63,321 bases of DNA from Planococcus sp. ISL-109 (GTDB taxonomy: Bacteria > Bacillota > Bacilli > Bacillales_A > Planococcaceae): positions 1 through 63,321 of the forward strand of contig NZ_JAGGPW010000012.1 of the NCBI RefSeq assembly GCF_018613655.1, given 5' to 3'. Shown piece by piece: positions 15,794 through 23,325 of the stretch. A program made the position numbers and the translations under genes. Each line of letters opens with the position of its first letter. Positions within the stretch are counted from its first letter, which is position 1. The notes below the pieces were generated by a model. That model saw only the letters and a list, made by a program, of their open reading frames with translations, made no database searches and was not told the origin of the DNA.

Positions 15794-15860
15794 GCAAGTA
15801 AATCATCTAACTTAATGTAAGAAAGTCTACTCGCTTTTTTCTCAAGGGAAGGCAACCGAA
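15794..15860 (+). repeat. Leader repeat shared by fnr and cluster B
   Basis: The words GCAAGTAAATCA, AACTTAAT, AAGAAAGTCTACTCGC and AAGGCAA occur in the same order here before fnr and at about 19998-20064 before cluster B. Shared leader DNA suggests fnr and the cluster once lay side by side or exchanged upstream sequence. Confidence 0.6.
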
Positions 15861-15873
15861 AGGATTGGTCTAA

Positions 15874-16572
15874 ATGGTTGATACAGGAAGCGTAGATGCA
15901 ATAACAGGAATGGAAGAATTGCTGTCCATACGCCATCAAGTCAAAGAATTAAAAAAAGATAATTATTTATTCCGTGAAGGAGATGCCGTCAGTGGGTTCT
16001 TCATCATTCGCTCCGGCAAAATCCGGATAGAAAAAGTAACGCCGGACGGCCAGGAACTTACGCTGAAGATCTGCGGTCCTTCCCAAATGGTCGGAGAAGC
16101 GACTGTTTTTTCTGAAACACCAAAATACATGCTGGATGCACGTGCAATCGAAGATACGGTAATTCTTCATATTCCGATAAATGATCTTGAAGAGGCGCTA
16201 CTGTCTAATGGACGACTGTCCATTGCCTTTATGAAGTGGATGGGCATTGATCAGCAGAAAACCCAGACGAAATTCCGGGACTTGCTGCTGCATGGCAAAA
16301 AAGGAGCGTTGTATTCGACGCTAATCAGACTTTCCAATAGCTATGGCTTACAAACAGAAAAAGGAATATTGATTAATCTGATGCTGACCAACCAAGACTT
16401 GGCGAATTTCTGTGGAATGACGAGAGAAATGGTCAACCGGATACAGGGGGATTTGAAAAAGCGCGGAATACTAACCTTAAGTGAAGGGAAAATCCTTCTC
16501 CATGACATTGAGCATTTAAAGTCAGAAATAAATTGTGAAAACTGTCCAATCTTTTTATGCAAAATCGATTAG
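15874..16572 (+). CDS. fnr: Fnr, oxygen-sensing Crp/Fnr regulator
   Basis: A 232-residue Crp/Fnr protein. Residues 20-120 form the sensor beta-barrel (LFREGDAVSGFFIIRSGKI...GEATVFSE), then the dimer helix and a winged HTH with the recognition segment TNQDLANFCGMTREMVNRI (172-190). The C-terminus carries Cys221, Cys224 and Cys229 in CENCPIFLC. That is the C-x2-C-x4-C spacing of the B. subtilis Fnr 4Fe-4S cluster, and Asp136 in FRDLLLHG fits the fourth ligand. It should activate at TGTGA-N6-TCACA under low oxygen, and two such boxes head clusters A and B. The ATG follows GAAAGGA. A TGTGA half-site lies at 15617. An fnr gene on a plasmid is unusual. Confidence 0.9.
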   Translation: MVDTGSVDAITGMEELLSIRHQVKELKKDNYLFREGDAVSGFFIIRSGKIRIEKVTPDGQELTLKICGPSQMVGEATVFSETPKYMLDARAIEDTVILHIPINDLEEALLSNGRLSIAFMKWMGIDQQKTQTKFRDLLLHGKKGALYSTLIRLSNSYGLQTEKGILINLMLTNQDLANFCGMTREMVNRIQGDLKKRGILTLSEGKILLHDIEHLKSEINCENCPIFLCKID

Positions 16573-16587
16573 CAGAAGAGCTTGCAC

Positions 16588-16897
16588 ATCCGGTTTTTAC
16601 TATTCACTGAATATAGAAATATCCTTTTACGGAATTCTGGATGGCAGGTCTGCTGTTAACATGGCTGAAGTTTTCCTGCTGCCTGAAGAAGTTCCCATTA
16701 TCACGTCAGCGCTCAAACAACAGGCCTTCTTATTTCCGGCAAACTACTTGCTGCAGGTGATGACGCTGGAACATGGATTGCGCTGTCTGGAACTCGAATC
16801 GCTCGAATCGCTTGAACCCCCTGAACCCCCTGAACCCCCTGAACCCCCTGAACATTTTGCAGGACGTCTTTATGAGGCGCTGCTGGTTCTTGAATAG
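16588..16897 (+). pseudogene. Family-2a protein, N-terminus lost (copy C)
   Basis: Directly after fnr the sequence joins family 2a at TSGFYYSLNIEISFYGI, losing about 45 N-terminal residues, and runs to the normal end. Near the C-terminus a 9-base unit (GAACCCCCT) is repeated four to five times (16811-16853) and gives a PEPPEPPEP insert missing from the other copies. No start signal is present, so it is unlikely to be made. Confidence 0.75.
16811..16853 (+). repeat. 9-bp tandem repeat inside a family-2a copy
   Basis: Units of GAACCCCCT in perfect register, preceded by a duplicated CTCGAATCG (16792-16810). Copies at 11121 and 21249 have a single CTTGAACCC at the same place, so this is a local slippage expansion. 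Confidence 0.85.
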
Positions 16898-16979
16898 CAA
16901 GTTCCGGTCATTACAAGAAACCCTTGATTTGTCCGATGACCTGCAGTTACGCCCTATTGGCATGCAAGAAAGAGTGCGG

Positions 16980-17075
16980 ATGCTTGTATTTGAAGAATAT
17001 GCTGAAAAGAAAAGTGTTTATATGAAACTGCAAAAGAGGACTCCTGAACCAGCGACTGGAAGAAGAGGATCATGA
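16980..17075 (+). CDS. Peptide 3' (FEEYAEKK), 31 aa, copy C
   Basis: Reads MLVFEEYAEKKSVYMKLQKRTPEPATGRRGS. It is the separate-frame version of the sequence fused in frame to family 5 at 11605 and 21739. AAGAAAGAG lies upstream at a loose spacing. The FEEYAEKK core resembles the YEEYI peptides. Whether it is translated is uncertain. Confidence 0.4.
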   Translation: MLVFEEYAEKKSVYMKLQKRTPEPATGRRGS

Positions 17076-17092
17076 AACGGGAGGTAACTGAA

Positions 17093-17218
17093 ATGTTATC
17101 AGAAGAAGTGAATTTTAAGCTTCTGGAATTTGTTCAAACTGTCGACGGGAAAACTTTTCCCATCGGCTTTCTGGACAATGAAAACAAAAAAACTCTTTCG
17201 AAAAAGACAGCAATGTAA
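17093..17218 (+). CDS. Family-5 small protein, truncated, copy C
   Basis: The 41-residue frame MLSEEVNFKLLEFVQTVDGKTFPIGFLDNENKKTLSKKTAM starts behind GGGAGG with good spacing. The copy at 21874 continues for another 26 residues (HFMYEKGQ...). This copy is cut at KKTA. It ends the fragmentary cluster C that follows fnr. Confidence 0.55.
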   Translation: MLSEEVNFKLLEFVQTVDGKTFPIGFLDNENKKTLSKKTAM

Positions 17219-17371
17219 ATAATAATGATTTTTAAAATTCAACAAAGCGAAAAAGAATCCGTCAAAGAAAAAGTGAAGGTAGAGGACGACCAAATACTTA
17301 AAATGAGCCATTGGGTCTTCCTTTTTGATTTTTAAAATATTCTTTGCTGAATCAATAAGGTGAAGAAAACA

Positions 17372-17400
17372 AGTTCACATATGACCACTTTATCGGAAGT
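17372..17400 (+). other. dif-like XerC/XerD site 1
   Basis: AGTTCACATAT, 6-7 base spacer, TTATCGGAAGT. Both halves match sites 2 and 3 and the B. subtilis dif (reverse strand AGTTTACATAA...GGAAGT) in order and distance. An imperfect stem (AAGGGAGTGAAGAGG with ATCTTTTCTCCTTTTT) follows, and then a half res site. It lies between cluster C and the SRPBCC gene. Confidence 0.6.
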
Positions 17401-17411
17401 CGTTTGGATAA

Positions 17412-17461
17412 AAAAAGGGAGTGAAGAGGCTGAACGCAGCACATCTTTTCTCCTTTTTGTT
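17412..17461 (+). terminator. Hairpin with T-run after dif-like site 1
   Basis: GGGAGTGAAGAGG and ATCTTTTCTCC arms with mismatches, followed by TTTTTG. Probable terminator for cluster C or insulation of the module. Confidence 0.45.
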
Positions 17462-17466
17462 TGTAT

Positions 17467-17485
17467 AAGTGTACTTTTACGAACG
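17467..17485 (+). repeat. Half res site (resolvase arm)
   Basis: AAGTGTACTTTTACGAACG is identical to the right half of the best res dyad at 3923-3941, but the left arm is missing. A second isolated half is at 24469-24487. Each follows a dif-like site and its hairpin. Confidence 0.8.
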
Positions 17486-17680
17486 GATTTTAACAGGAAC
17501 ACAGGAATTTTAATAATCAATTAATAAGCATTTTCAGGAGATGATAATCTATAATAAAACAAAAAATCAAAAAATATTCGGAATTCTCGAATATAAAGAA
17601 ATAAGGGTTTCTTTATATGGGCTTGCAAAACTTTTTGTAATAGATTTATAACACAATAAGTAAAAGAGGGAGTGAAAATT

Positions 17681-18172
17681 ATGGAAGTAAAAAATTTAAA
17701 AATTGGGAAAACAAGTGAAATAATCTTGAAAAAATATCGCTTAACTAGAATTTTAGAGTCTTGGGTAGAAATTAATACTACTGTTGATAAAGCATGGAAT
17801 GCACTTGTAGATTTTGAATCTTGGACACAATGGAATTCTTTTATTCCTGTGGCAAAGGGTGAATTAAAGGTTGGAAATAAAATGATGATAAAAGTAAAAT
17901 CACCTGGTCTTAAAGAAATGAATTTTAAACCCACTGTTTTTGAAATAGAGGATGGTAAGAAAGTAGTTTGGGGTGGAGGATCTTTGCTTATTGGATATAG
18001 AGGTATTCATGAATTTATCATTGAATATATCGATGAGAATCTAATCAGGTTTAAGCAAATAGAAAAATTCGAAGGTCCAATAGTTTTGTTTATGAATGGA
18101 ATGATATATAAAACAGCTATCGGCTATGTAAACATGAACGAAGAATTCAAGAATTTTTTAGAAAAAAATTAG
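17681..18172 (+). CDS. SRPBCC/START-like protein
   Basis: A 163-residue protein starting MEVKNLKIGK behind GAGGGAG; an in-frame GTG at 17672 is less likely. The pattern WVEINTTVDKAWNALVDFESWTQWNSFIP...GNKMMIKVKSPG...W(G)GGS and a final helix is the polyketide-cyclase/START-like fold (SRPBCC), usually a small hydrophobic ligand binder. Low GC compared with its surroundings. It stands alone between dif-like site 1 and an IS remnant, which suggests module cargo. Ligand unknown. Confidence 0.8.
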   Translation: MEVKNLKIGKTSEIILKKYRLTRILESWVEINTTVDKAWNALVDFESWTQWNSFIPVAKGELKVGNKMMIKVKSPGLKEMNFKPTVFEIEDGKKVVWGGGSLLIGYRGIHEFIIEYIDENLIRFKQIEKFEGPIVLFMNGMIYKTAIGYVNMNEEFKNFLEKN

Positions 18173-18184
18173 AGAATACCGCTT

Positions 18185-18535
18185 TAACTGAAGTCTCTTA
18201 CGGAAAGCATTCCAAAATCGCAGCTGCTTCATAAGCTGACGCCCCGGTATCGTTCATAAACTTCAGTACGTTCAGTTTAAAACTCGGGTGTGTAATTTGT
18301 ATAGCGTGGCCGTAATCCCCCTTTTCCGTGAATCAGATACAAATCAATCCATTGCTTGAGCATCCTCTGATCAACGCCATAGCATTTCGCAAGGTTTTTT
18401 TTGCGAATCATGACCACCCACATATTTCCGAACAGCTTCTAGCTTGTCTTCAACTGAAAATCTAGCCATAGAAAAACCGCACCCCGCACCTCCGTTGTTA
18501 GTTGTGTCTAATAACGGAGGTGCGGTTCACCCTTG
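18185..18535 (-). mobile_element. IS3-family OrfA remnant with end hairpin
   Basis: On the minus strand MARFSVEDKLEAVRKYVGGHDSQ (ATG at 18467-18469) is followed by a shift to LAKCYGVDQRMLKQWIDLYLIHGKGGLRPRYTNYTPEF and later KFKLNVLKFMNDTGASAYEAAAI, in different frames. It is an OrfA of the double-HTH type, frameshifted several times with no OrfB left. A 16-17 base inverted repeat (CGCACCTCCGTTGTTAG, 18494-18533) precedes it and probably belongs to the element end. Confidence 0.7.
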
Positions 18536-18571
18536 AGGTTGGTCTTTGTCTGAAATTTTACAATTTTCCGT

Positions 18572-19644
18572 TTGTCAATATAAGCTAGACAAGTTTACCC
18601 CATTCAGGTGATTCAAAAATGCTTCCAATGGTGTGCGGTAATTCAACGATTTCCTCGGAATATTATTCCGCTTGTCAGCCACCGTGGAAATGAACGATTG
18701 ATCGACCTGGTTGAAGTCCATTTCCTTTGCCAAGCCGTCTTTACGAAGGAGCCCGTTGGAATGTTCATTCAAGGCGCGCTGAGAAGGTGTTCCGGGATCC
18801 GCAAAGTAAATCGAGACGTCGTTCCGGTTGCACAGCGGTTTCCAATTGGAGAATTCCTTCCCACAATCAAACGTGATGGATTTGAACAGATTTCTCGGGA
18901 CCCCTTGAAACCACTGATTCAAAGCGGTTTCAATATCGCATGCCTTGCGTCCTGCAGGCTTCAAAGCGATGATGACTTTCCGTCAGCCTTTCTACCAGCG
19001 TAATCACCGCACTTTTGTGGCGAGCGCCCACAATGGTGTCACCTTCGATGTGCCCGAACTCTTTTTGGAAAGAAGGATAATCGGCTTCCCTTTCGGAAAT
19101 ATGCCGTTTGAACGCCTGCTTTCCCCGGCGTTCCTGCTTTCCCCGGCGTTCCTGGTGGCCATTGGGTTTCCGTTTCCCTTTCATCGGCAGTGTGGCTGCA
19201 TCAAAGACCTGATTTTTGAACATGCGATAGAGCGTGCGCGCGGAACAATTGATTGGCGTTTCTGCACGGCCGACAATGACATCCGGAGTCCAGTCCTGAG
19301 CTACCTTGTCTTGAATATAGGCAACTTGTTTCTTCGGCAAGACAACTTTTCATCGACCGCAGCGTTTCTTATTTTTCTTGTATTGTGTGTAGAAGTCGAG
19401 GGCTGTATACCCTGATTTCAGGAAGTTGACGACATTGTAGATCGGCTGCCTGGAACGGTTCAGGCGCTCAGCGATTATCGCCACAGGTGTATTTTGGTGG
19501 TGGTAGGATTCTATCATCACCAATTCATCCGTGTTAAGATGTGTGTAGGTCATTCGTGATCACTCCTATGTTTTTCTTTGGTCGGAAAATACATTTAGAG
19601 TGTACCACGAATGGCTTTTTCAGTTGTCTAGCTTAATTTTACAA
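18572..19644 (-). mobile_element. IS30-family element
   Basis: Inverted ends TTGTCAATATAAGCTAGACAA (18572) and the complement of TTGTAAAATTAAGCTAGACAA (19622-19644) bound a 1.07-kb element, a normal IS30 length. One transposase gene fills it on the minus strand but is interrupted. It ends 29 bases before the Fnr box of cluster B. Confidence 0.85.
18575..19553 (-). pseudogene. IS30 transposase, broken into three frames
   Basis: N-terminal HTH part MTYTHLNTDELVMIESYHHQ... stops at 19350. The middle part (KKQVAYIQDKVAQDWTPDVIVGR...GHIEGDTIVGARHKSAVITLVER with the first catalytic Asp) is shifted. The C-terminal part (ITFDCGKEFSNW... with the second Asp, then NGLLRKDGLAKEMDF and RKSLNYRTPLEAF) is shifted again near 18940. 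A small in-frame repeat (ERRGKQERRGKQ) sits in the middle. Not functional as a single protein. Confidence 0.85.
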
Positions 19645-19672
19645 TCGGCGATATTTAAAAAGAATCTTCAGA

Positions 19673-19688
19673 CGTGAGAAATGTCACA
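19673..19688 (+). promoter_or_regulatory. Fnr box of cluster B
   Basis: CGTGAGAAATGTCACA differs from the cluster A box only in its first base. The next 16 bases and the TAGTAT -10 are at the same spacing as in cluster A. The first intact gene is about 470 bases downstream; the gap is filled with shared scraps, so transcripts would carry a long leader. Confidence 0.7.
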
Positions 19689-19699
19689 GTACAAAATAC

Positions 19700-20156
19700 A
19701 TGGATAGTATAGGGTTAAAGTATCGGGTATATATACCTTAATTATTTGGATATTTACGCGCTTTGTATCTGGAAGATAAAGGTTCAGAAACCCGGACTCT
19801 TTTATTGACTGATCCGGCATTCGCTAAAAAGATTCTATCAAAAGGCCGTTCTGTTTAGCAGAATTTATGCCGATTTATAGAAAGATGCGCCGATTATCAA
19901 TTTTGCACAGTTAATAGAGAAAGAAGTGGTCTAAGTGGCAGGAACAGATTCAGTGGCACAGGCAGCTCATATCATTGGCTGGATTTTTAATACTTAGGAA
20001 ATGCAAGTAAATCAGATAACTTAATTTAAGAAAGTCTACTCGCCTTTATCTCAGGGAAGGCAATCGGTAGCTTAGAAAGCAGTAGTTATGGGAAATCGCA
20101 GTAAACGGATTAGCATGCCAGCAAATTGATTGAAGAGAGTGGAAGGAGTGGTTGGA
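19700..20156. repeat. Leader of cluster B made of gene scraps
   Basis: Holds a 31-codon orphan frame (LYLEDKGSETRTLLLTDPAF..., ending 19858) that I do not recognise. Then comes a copy of the junction GCCGATTTATAGAAAGATGC (19868) also found at 11052, the first 32 bases of a family-2a gene (19935-19966, GTGGCAGGAACAGATTCAG), and the leader repeat shared with fnr (19998-20064). Each scrap has a longer relative elsewhere in the region. Confidence 0.65.
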
Positions 20157-20558
20157 GTGATAGAAACAAATTCACTGGCATTAACGGCTGAGAAAGTAAT
20201 CGAATTTATGGGCACAGAAGTGGAATTGAATGCAGAATTTTGGCAGCTCAAAAAGAAACGGATGATTGACGTGCACAGGAGCCTTGATATGTGTGTCTGC
20301 TGGTCACTGGACCTAACAGTTTCCTTTAGAATATTTCGAGATGACCGGAAGGTTGTTAATGAGGCTGAAGTCTTTCTTCTTCCCGAAGAACTACCGATTT
20401 TTACACAGGCACTGATACAGCATCCTATTTTATTTCCCATCAGTTATTCGCAGCACCTGTCAATGGAGCGTGGCATGTATTGCCTCCGTTTAAAATCCCA
20501 GGAACCTTTCGAAGATTTTGCTGAACGCCTTTCCGAAGCGCTCTGTAGACTGGGATAA
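20157..20558 (+). CDS. Family-2b protein (DUF1259-like?), full length
   Basis: A 133-residue protein starting at GTG 20157 (MIETNSLALTAEKVIEFMGTEVE), with AAGGAG eight bases upstream. The N-terminus aligns with family 2a (TDSLAQ..IxxLMxTEVEW), which supports this start over 20130. The core NEAEVFLLPEELPIFTQALIQHPILF...PFEDFAERLSEALCRL resembles half of a DUF1259 unit. It is the intact form of the gene truncated at 10049. It is followed after 60 bases by family 1b. Confidence 0.75.
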   Translation: MIETNSLALTAEKVIEFMGTEVELNAEFWQLKKKRMIDVHRSLDMCVCWSLDLTVSFRIFRDDRKVVNEAEVFLLPEELPIFTQALIQHPILFPISYSQHLSMERGMYCLRLKSQEPFEDFAERLSEALCRLG

Positions 20559-20618
20559 AAGAAGTGAGCAGAGGAACGTACGACAATTCTTGGTTTAGAA
20601 GAGAGGAGAGAAGTGAAA

Positions 20619-20981
20619 ATGAAAAAGATGGAACAATTGCCTCAACAATCAGTTGGCTATTATTTTTTCAGAGCCAAAGATGTGCATGTTGAAAATGGAG
20701 TTGCTTTTCTCACTTTCTTTGTTCGCCTGACAAGAGAAACTTCCTTTAGAAAAGAAGGGGAGGTACAGACTCAGGTTCAGGCCGTATGGGTGGACATAGA
20801 TGAGGTGAAGTTGGGACACACATCTGAAAAAGCAAGAGCATTACCAGATTGCAAGCAGCGATACGAACTCACACAAAGTGTCTTCTATAGCTTATGTCAA
20901 TTATCGAAGAGCAGTCCGACAGAGCTTTTTTACATCACGCCCTATCACCTGAAATCCGCAAGCAAGGAATTCATTACCTGA
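20619..20981 (+). CDS. Family-1b small protein, cluster B
   Basis: A 120-residue soluble protein, MKKMEQLPQQSVGYYFFRAKDVHVENG..., with a normal TGA where the cluster A copy has lost its stop. GAGGAGAG precedes the start. Compare 10401 (cluster A) and the truncated copy at 9055. No known domain. Confidence 0.75.
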   Translation: MKKMEQLPQQSVGYYFFRAKDVHVENGVAFLTFFVRLTRETSFRKEGEVQTQVQAVWVDIDEVKLGHTSEKARALPDCKQRYELTQSVFYSLCQLSKSSPTELFYITPYHLKSASKEFIT

Positions 20982-21130
20982 AATCGCATCCTAAATAGCC
21001 AAAGCAGATACAAGTGAAATTTATATTTAGCTGTTTTTTTATCAAGTGAGAATTCGGAATAATTGCTCTTTTCCCCTGCCAGCTGGATGACTAATCATTG
21101 TAATGAACAATTCTGAGGAGGATGAATCGG

Positions 21131-21316
21131 ATGACTGCTATTTTAAAGGAAGAAACAAGTATGGATAACCAAACTAAAAGCTATTTACAGATGTACGAGG
21201 AGTATATCAGCGGCTACAAACAGTACAAAAGAGAAAGGGGTGGTCTAAGTGGCAGGAACAGATTTATTGGCACAGGAAGCAGCGAAAATAAGCAAATTAA
21301 TGAACGCAGAAGTTGA
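21131..21316 (+). CDS. YEEYI-motif peptide fused into next gene's start
   Basis: Starts MTAILKEETSMDNQTKSYLQ then MYEEYISGYKQYK like the peptide at 9473, behind GAGGAGG at eight bases. After the motif a deletion has joined it to the leader of the family-2a gene, so the frame continues out of phase over the first 68 bases of that gene and ends at 21316. The functional part is probably the first 35 residues. The overlap could couple translation of the two genes. Confidence 0.6.
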   Translation: MTAILKEETSMDNQTKSYLQMYEEYISGYKQYKRERGGLSGRNRFIGTGSSENKQINERRS

Positions 21317-21752
21317 ATGGACTTCGGGAATATGGAGTTTCAGGAAGAAACGAGCAGTCAAACTGGAGAACAGCAAATCCGGTTTTTGCTGTTCGCTGAA
21401 TATGGAAGTATCCTTCTATGGAATTCAGGAAGGCGAGTCTGCTGTTAACATGGCTGAAGTTTTCCTGGTGTCTGAAGAAGTTCCCGTTTTCACGTCAGCG
21501 CTCAAACAACAGGCCCTCTTATTTCCAACAAACTACTTGCAACAGGTGAGGGCGATGGAACATGGGTTGTGCTGTCTGCAGCTCGAATCGCTTGAACCCG
21601 TGGAACATTTTGTAGGACGTCTTTTTGAGGGGCTTCTGGTTCTTGAACAGCAAATTCCGGTCATTGCATTGCAAGAAATTCTTGATTTGCCCGATAATTC
21701 TGCAGTTATGCACTATTGGCATTCTAGAAAGGGGGCAGGTGCTTGTGTTTGA
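21249..21752 (+). CDS. Family-2a protein (DUF1259-like?), cluster B
   Basis: A 167-residue protein from GTG 21249 (VAGTDLLAQEAAKISKLMNAEVEW). It is longer than the cluster A copy because the frame continues past QQIPVIA into DLPDNSAVMHYWHSRKGAG. The core MAEVFLVSEEVPVFTSALKQQALLF...VEHFVGRLFEGLLVL is conserved. It overlaps the following frame by 14 bases. Confidence 0.75.
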   Translation: MAGTDLLAQEAAKISKLMNAEVEWTSGIWSFRKKRAVKLENSKSGFCCSLNMEVSFYGIQEGESAVNMAEVFLVSEEVPVFTSALKQQALLFPTNYLQQVRAMEHGLCCLQLESLEPVEHFVGRLFEGLLVLEQQIPVIALQEILDLPDNSAVMHYWHSRKGAGACV

Positions 21753-22077
21753 AGAATATGCCGAAAAGAAAATTGTGGATATGAAGCTGCAAGAGAAGAC
21801 GCCTAAACCATGGGATCGATACGCCAGCGACTGGAAGGGGACGAAGATGATAATGAAACTGGAGGTAACTGAAATGTTAGCAGAAGAAGTGAATTTCAAG
21901 CTTCTGGACTTTGTTCAAACTGCCAACGGAAAATGGCTCTCTATCGGCTTTCTGGACAACGTAAACAAAAAAACGCTTTCTAAAAAGACAGCTCACTTCA
22001 TGTATGAAAAAGGTCAAATCATAAAAAGATCAGAAGAAATTGAAGGTAAAACTGTAGTTGAGAATTTAATCCATTAG
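21739..22077 (+). CDS. Peptide 3' and family-5 protein, cluster B
   Basis: From GTG 21739, behind AAAGGGGG, the frame reads FEEYAEKKIVDMKLQEKTPKPWDRYASD... and continues in phase into family 5. Family 5 has its own ATG at 21874 behind GGAGG (67 residues: MLAEEVNFKLLDFVQTANGKWLSIGFLDNVNKKTL...). Either two products or one 112-residue fusion could be made. Copies A and C have indels between the two parts, which argues for independent starts. Function unknown. Confidence 0.6.
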   Translation: MLVFEEYAEKKIVDMKLQEKTPKPWDRYASDWKGTKMIMKLEVTEMLAEEVNFKLLDFVQTANGKWLSIGFLDNVNKKTLSKKTAHFMYEKGQIIKRSEEIEGKTVVENLIH

Positions 22078-22244
22078 TAAATCAAGTTGTAAAACCATTC
22101 CAGTCTGATGAATAGGTAGTCAACACGGATCTCCCATGATAAAAGTGGTTGCGGTTCTAATAATTCAAAATTATCCCCCCCGTTCGGAGCTGGTTTCGTT
22201 TTCATAAAGAACCTCACTGAAAAGGAAAAAGGAGAACCAAGAAA

Positions 22245-22640
22245 ATGGCACAAAAACAGGTGATTCCTCAGAAGTCAGTCACTTATTTCTTTCTCAAATC
22301 CAAAGATGTAAACATGGAAAATGGGTTGACCTCCATTACGTTATTCGCCAGGTTGGCGCGTGAAATCACTTGTTTCACGGGCAGGGAGAAACAGACTCAA
22401 GTTGAAACATTCTGGGTCCAACTCGATGATATAGGGATGGAACAGGCAACTAAAAAAGTAAAGGCCTTGCTAAATTGCATGGAGAAATACGAAGTGTCTG
22501 AACAAGTTTTCCGGCATTTACTGCAGCTGTCTAAAAGTTGTCCGAACGAACTGTATGGTGTTATTCCTTATTACTTGAAGGGCAATCGGGAGATGTTCCT
22601 CCCGTGGCAGGAGTTGGATCAAAGCTGGCAGAATTGCTGA
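22245..22640 (+). CDS. Family-1a small protein, cluster B
   Basis: A 131-residue protein, MAQKQVIPQKSVTYFFLKSKD..., with AAGGAG upstream. Near-identical in layout to 12091, with the same cysteines and the same C-terminal FLPWQELxQSWQN. Followed after 67 bases by a YEEYI-type peptide. Confidence 0.75.
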   Translation: MAQKQVIPQKSVTYFFLKSKDVNMENGLTSITLFARLAREITCFTGREKQTQVETFWVQLDDIGMEQATKKVKALLNCMEKYEVSEQVFRHLLQLSKSCPNELYGVIPYYLKGNREMFLPWQELDQSWQNC

Positions 22641-22707
22641 GCGGAAGCTGTCGGGAGAAGAACTGGATGGACCTGTAGGCCATCAAAAGAAAAGGGAGAT
22701 GGACAGA

Positions 22708-22848
22708 ATGGCTGTTGGAGTAAAGAATCCTGTGAAAATGGTGCATGTGAATAAGCGACGTCTGCAATCATACGAAGAGTTCATCCAAGGTTATACACAA
22801 TACAAAGAAGAGAAAGAAAAAAATCCCTCAAAATTACATGGGCACTGA
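22708..22848 (+). CDS. YEEYI-motif peptide (family 3), 46 aa
   Basis: Cluster B copy of the peptide at 12569: basic segment (VHVNKRRLQ) then SYEEFIQGYTQYKEEKEK. It has four extra residues (NPSK) near the end. Confidence 0.65.
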   Translation: MAVGVKNPVKMVHVNKRRLQSYEEFIQGYTQYKEEKEKNPSKLHGH

Positions 22849-22973
22849 TTCATGGAATATCTCCAAGCTAGGGATATGCGCTTGCTGCACGGAGACTTAT
22901 GAGGAATTCAAGTAGTCGGCACAAAAGAAATAACACCAAATTCTTAAACAGACGATTCGAGGAGGAATAGCTC

Positions 22974-23138
22974 ATGGGAAAATATCAATCTGCGGAAGTA
23001 CAAGATACATTCAATTGGGAGATGCGTGGTTATGAGGAATATATCGCCGGGTACAAATTGTATAAGCGATTGAATAGAAAGTGGGATGCCATTGAAAGAG
23101 AGGAGACCTCAGATGACACCCAGCAAATACTTGGCTAA
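22974..23138 (+). CDS. YEEYI-motif peptide (family 3), 54 aa
   Basis: Cluster B copy of 12823, with the same strong GAGGAGG leader. The core is GYEEYIAGYKLYKRLNRKW. A small change at the end lets the frame run four codons further into the next gene than in cluster A. Confidence 0.7.
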   Translation: MGKYQSAEVQDTFNWEMRGYEEYIAGYKLYKRLNRKWDAIEREETSDDTQQILG

Positions 23139-23325
23139 TTTCCGCGATGAGGATGTCTATACGATGCTGTATCTTTACCACAACAAAGACAGCTCTTTGG
23201 AAACTATAGAGCGCCGGTTTTCAATCGGACCAGAAGCACTGTTAGGTTTTTTGGAGGGACGCTACCGGGGAGAATGCTATGACAATTACAAAGGCGTTGA
23301 GAAAATGCTTCAAGACAGCGTATAG
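23113..23325 (+). CDS. Family-4 protein with HTH-like segment, cluster B
   Basis: A 70-residue protein starting MTPSKYLANFRDEDVYTMLYLYHNK, with AGGAG inside the previous gene. Same HTH-like segment as 12962 (SLETIERRFSIGPEALLGFLEGRYR). Last gene of cluster B. Confidence 0.7.
   Translation: MTPSKYLANFRDEDVYTMLYLYHNKDSSLETIERRFSIGPEALLGFLEGRYRGECYDNYKGVEKMLQDSV

Noticed and set aside
16773..17075. 100-codon frame with LNPLNPLNP repeat
   Set aside because: Out-of-frame reading of the 9-bp repeat in the family-2a remnant; only its last 32 codons correspond to a conserved peptide, listed separately.
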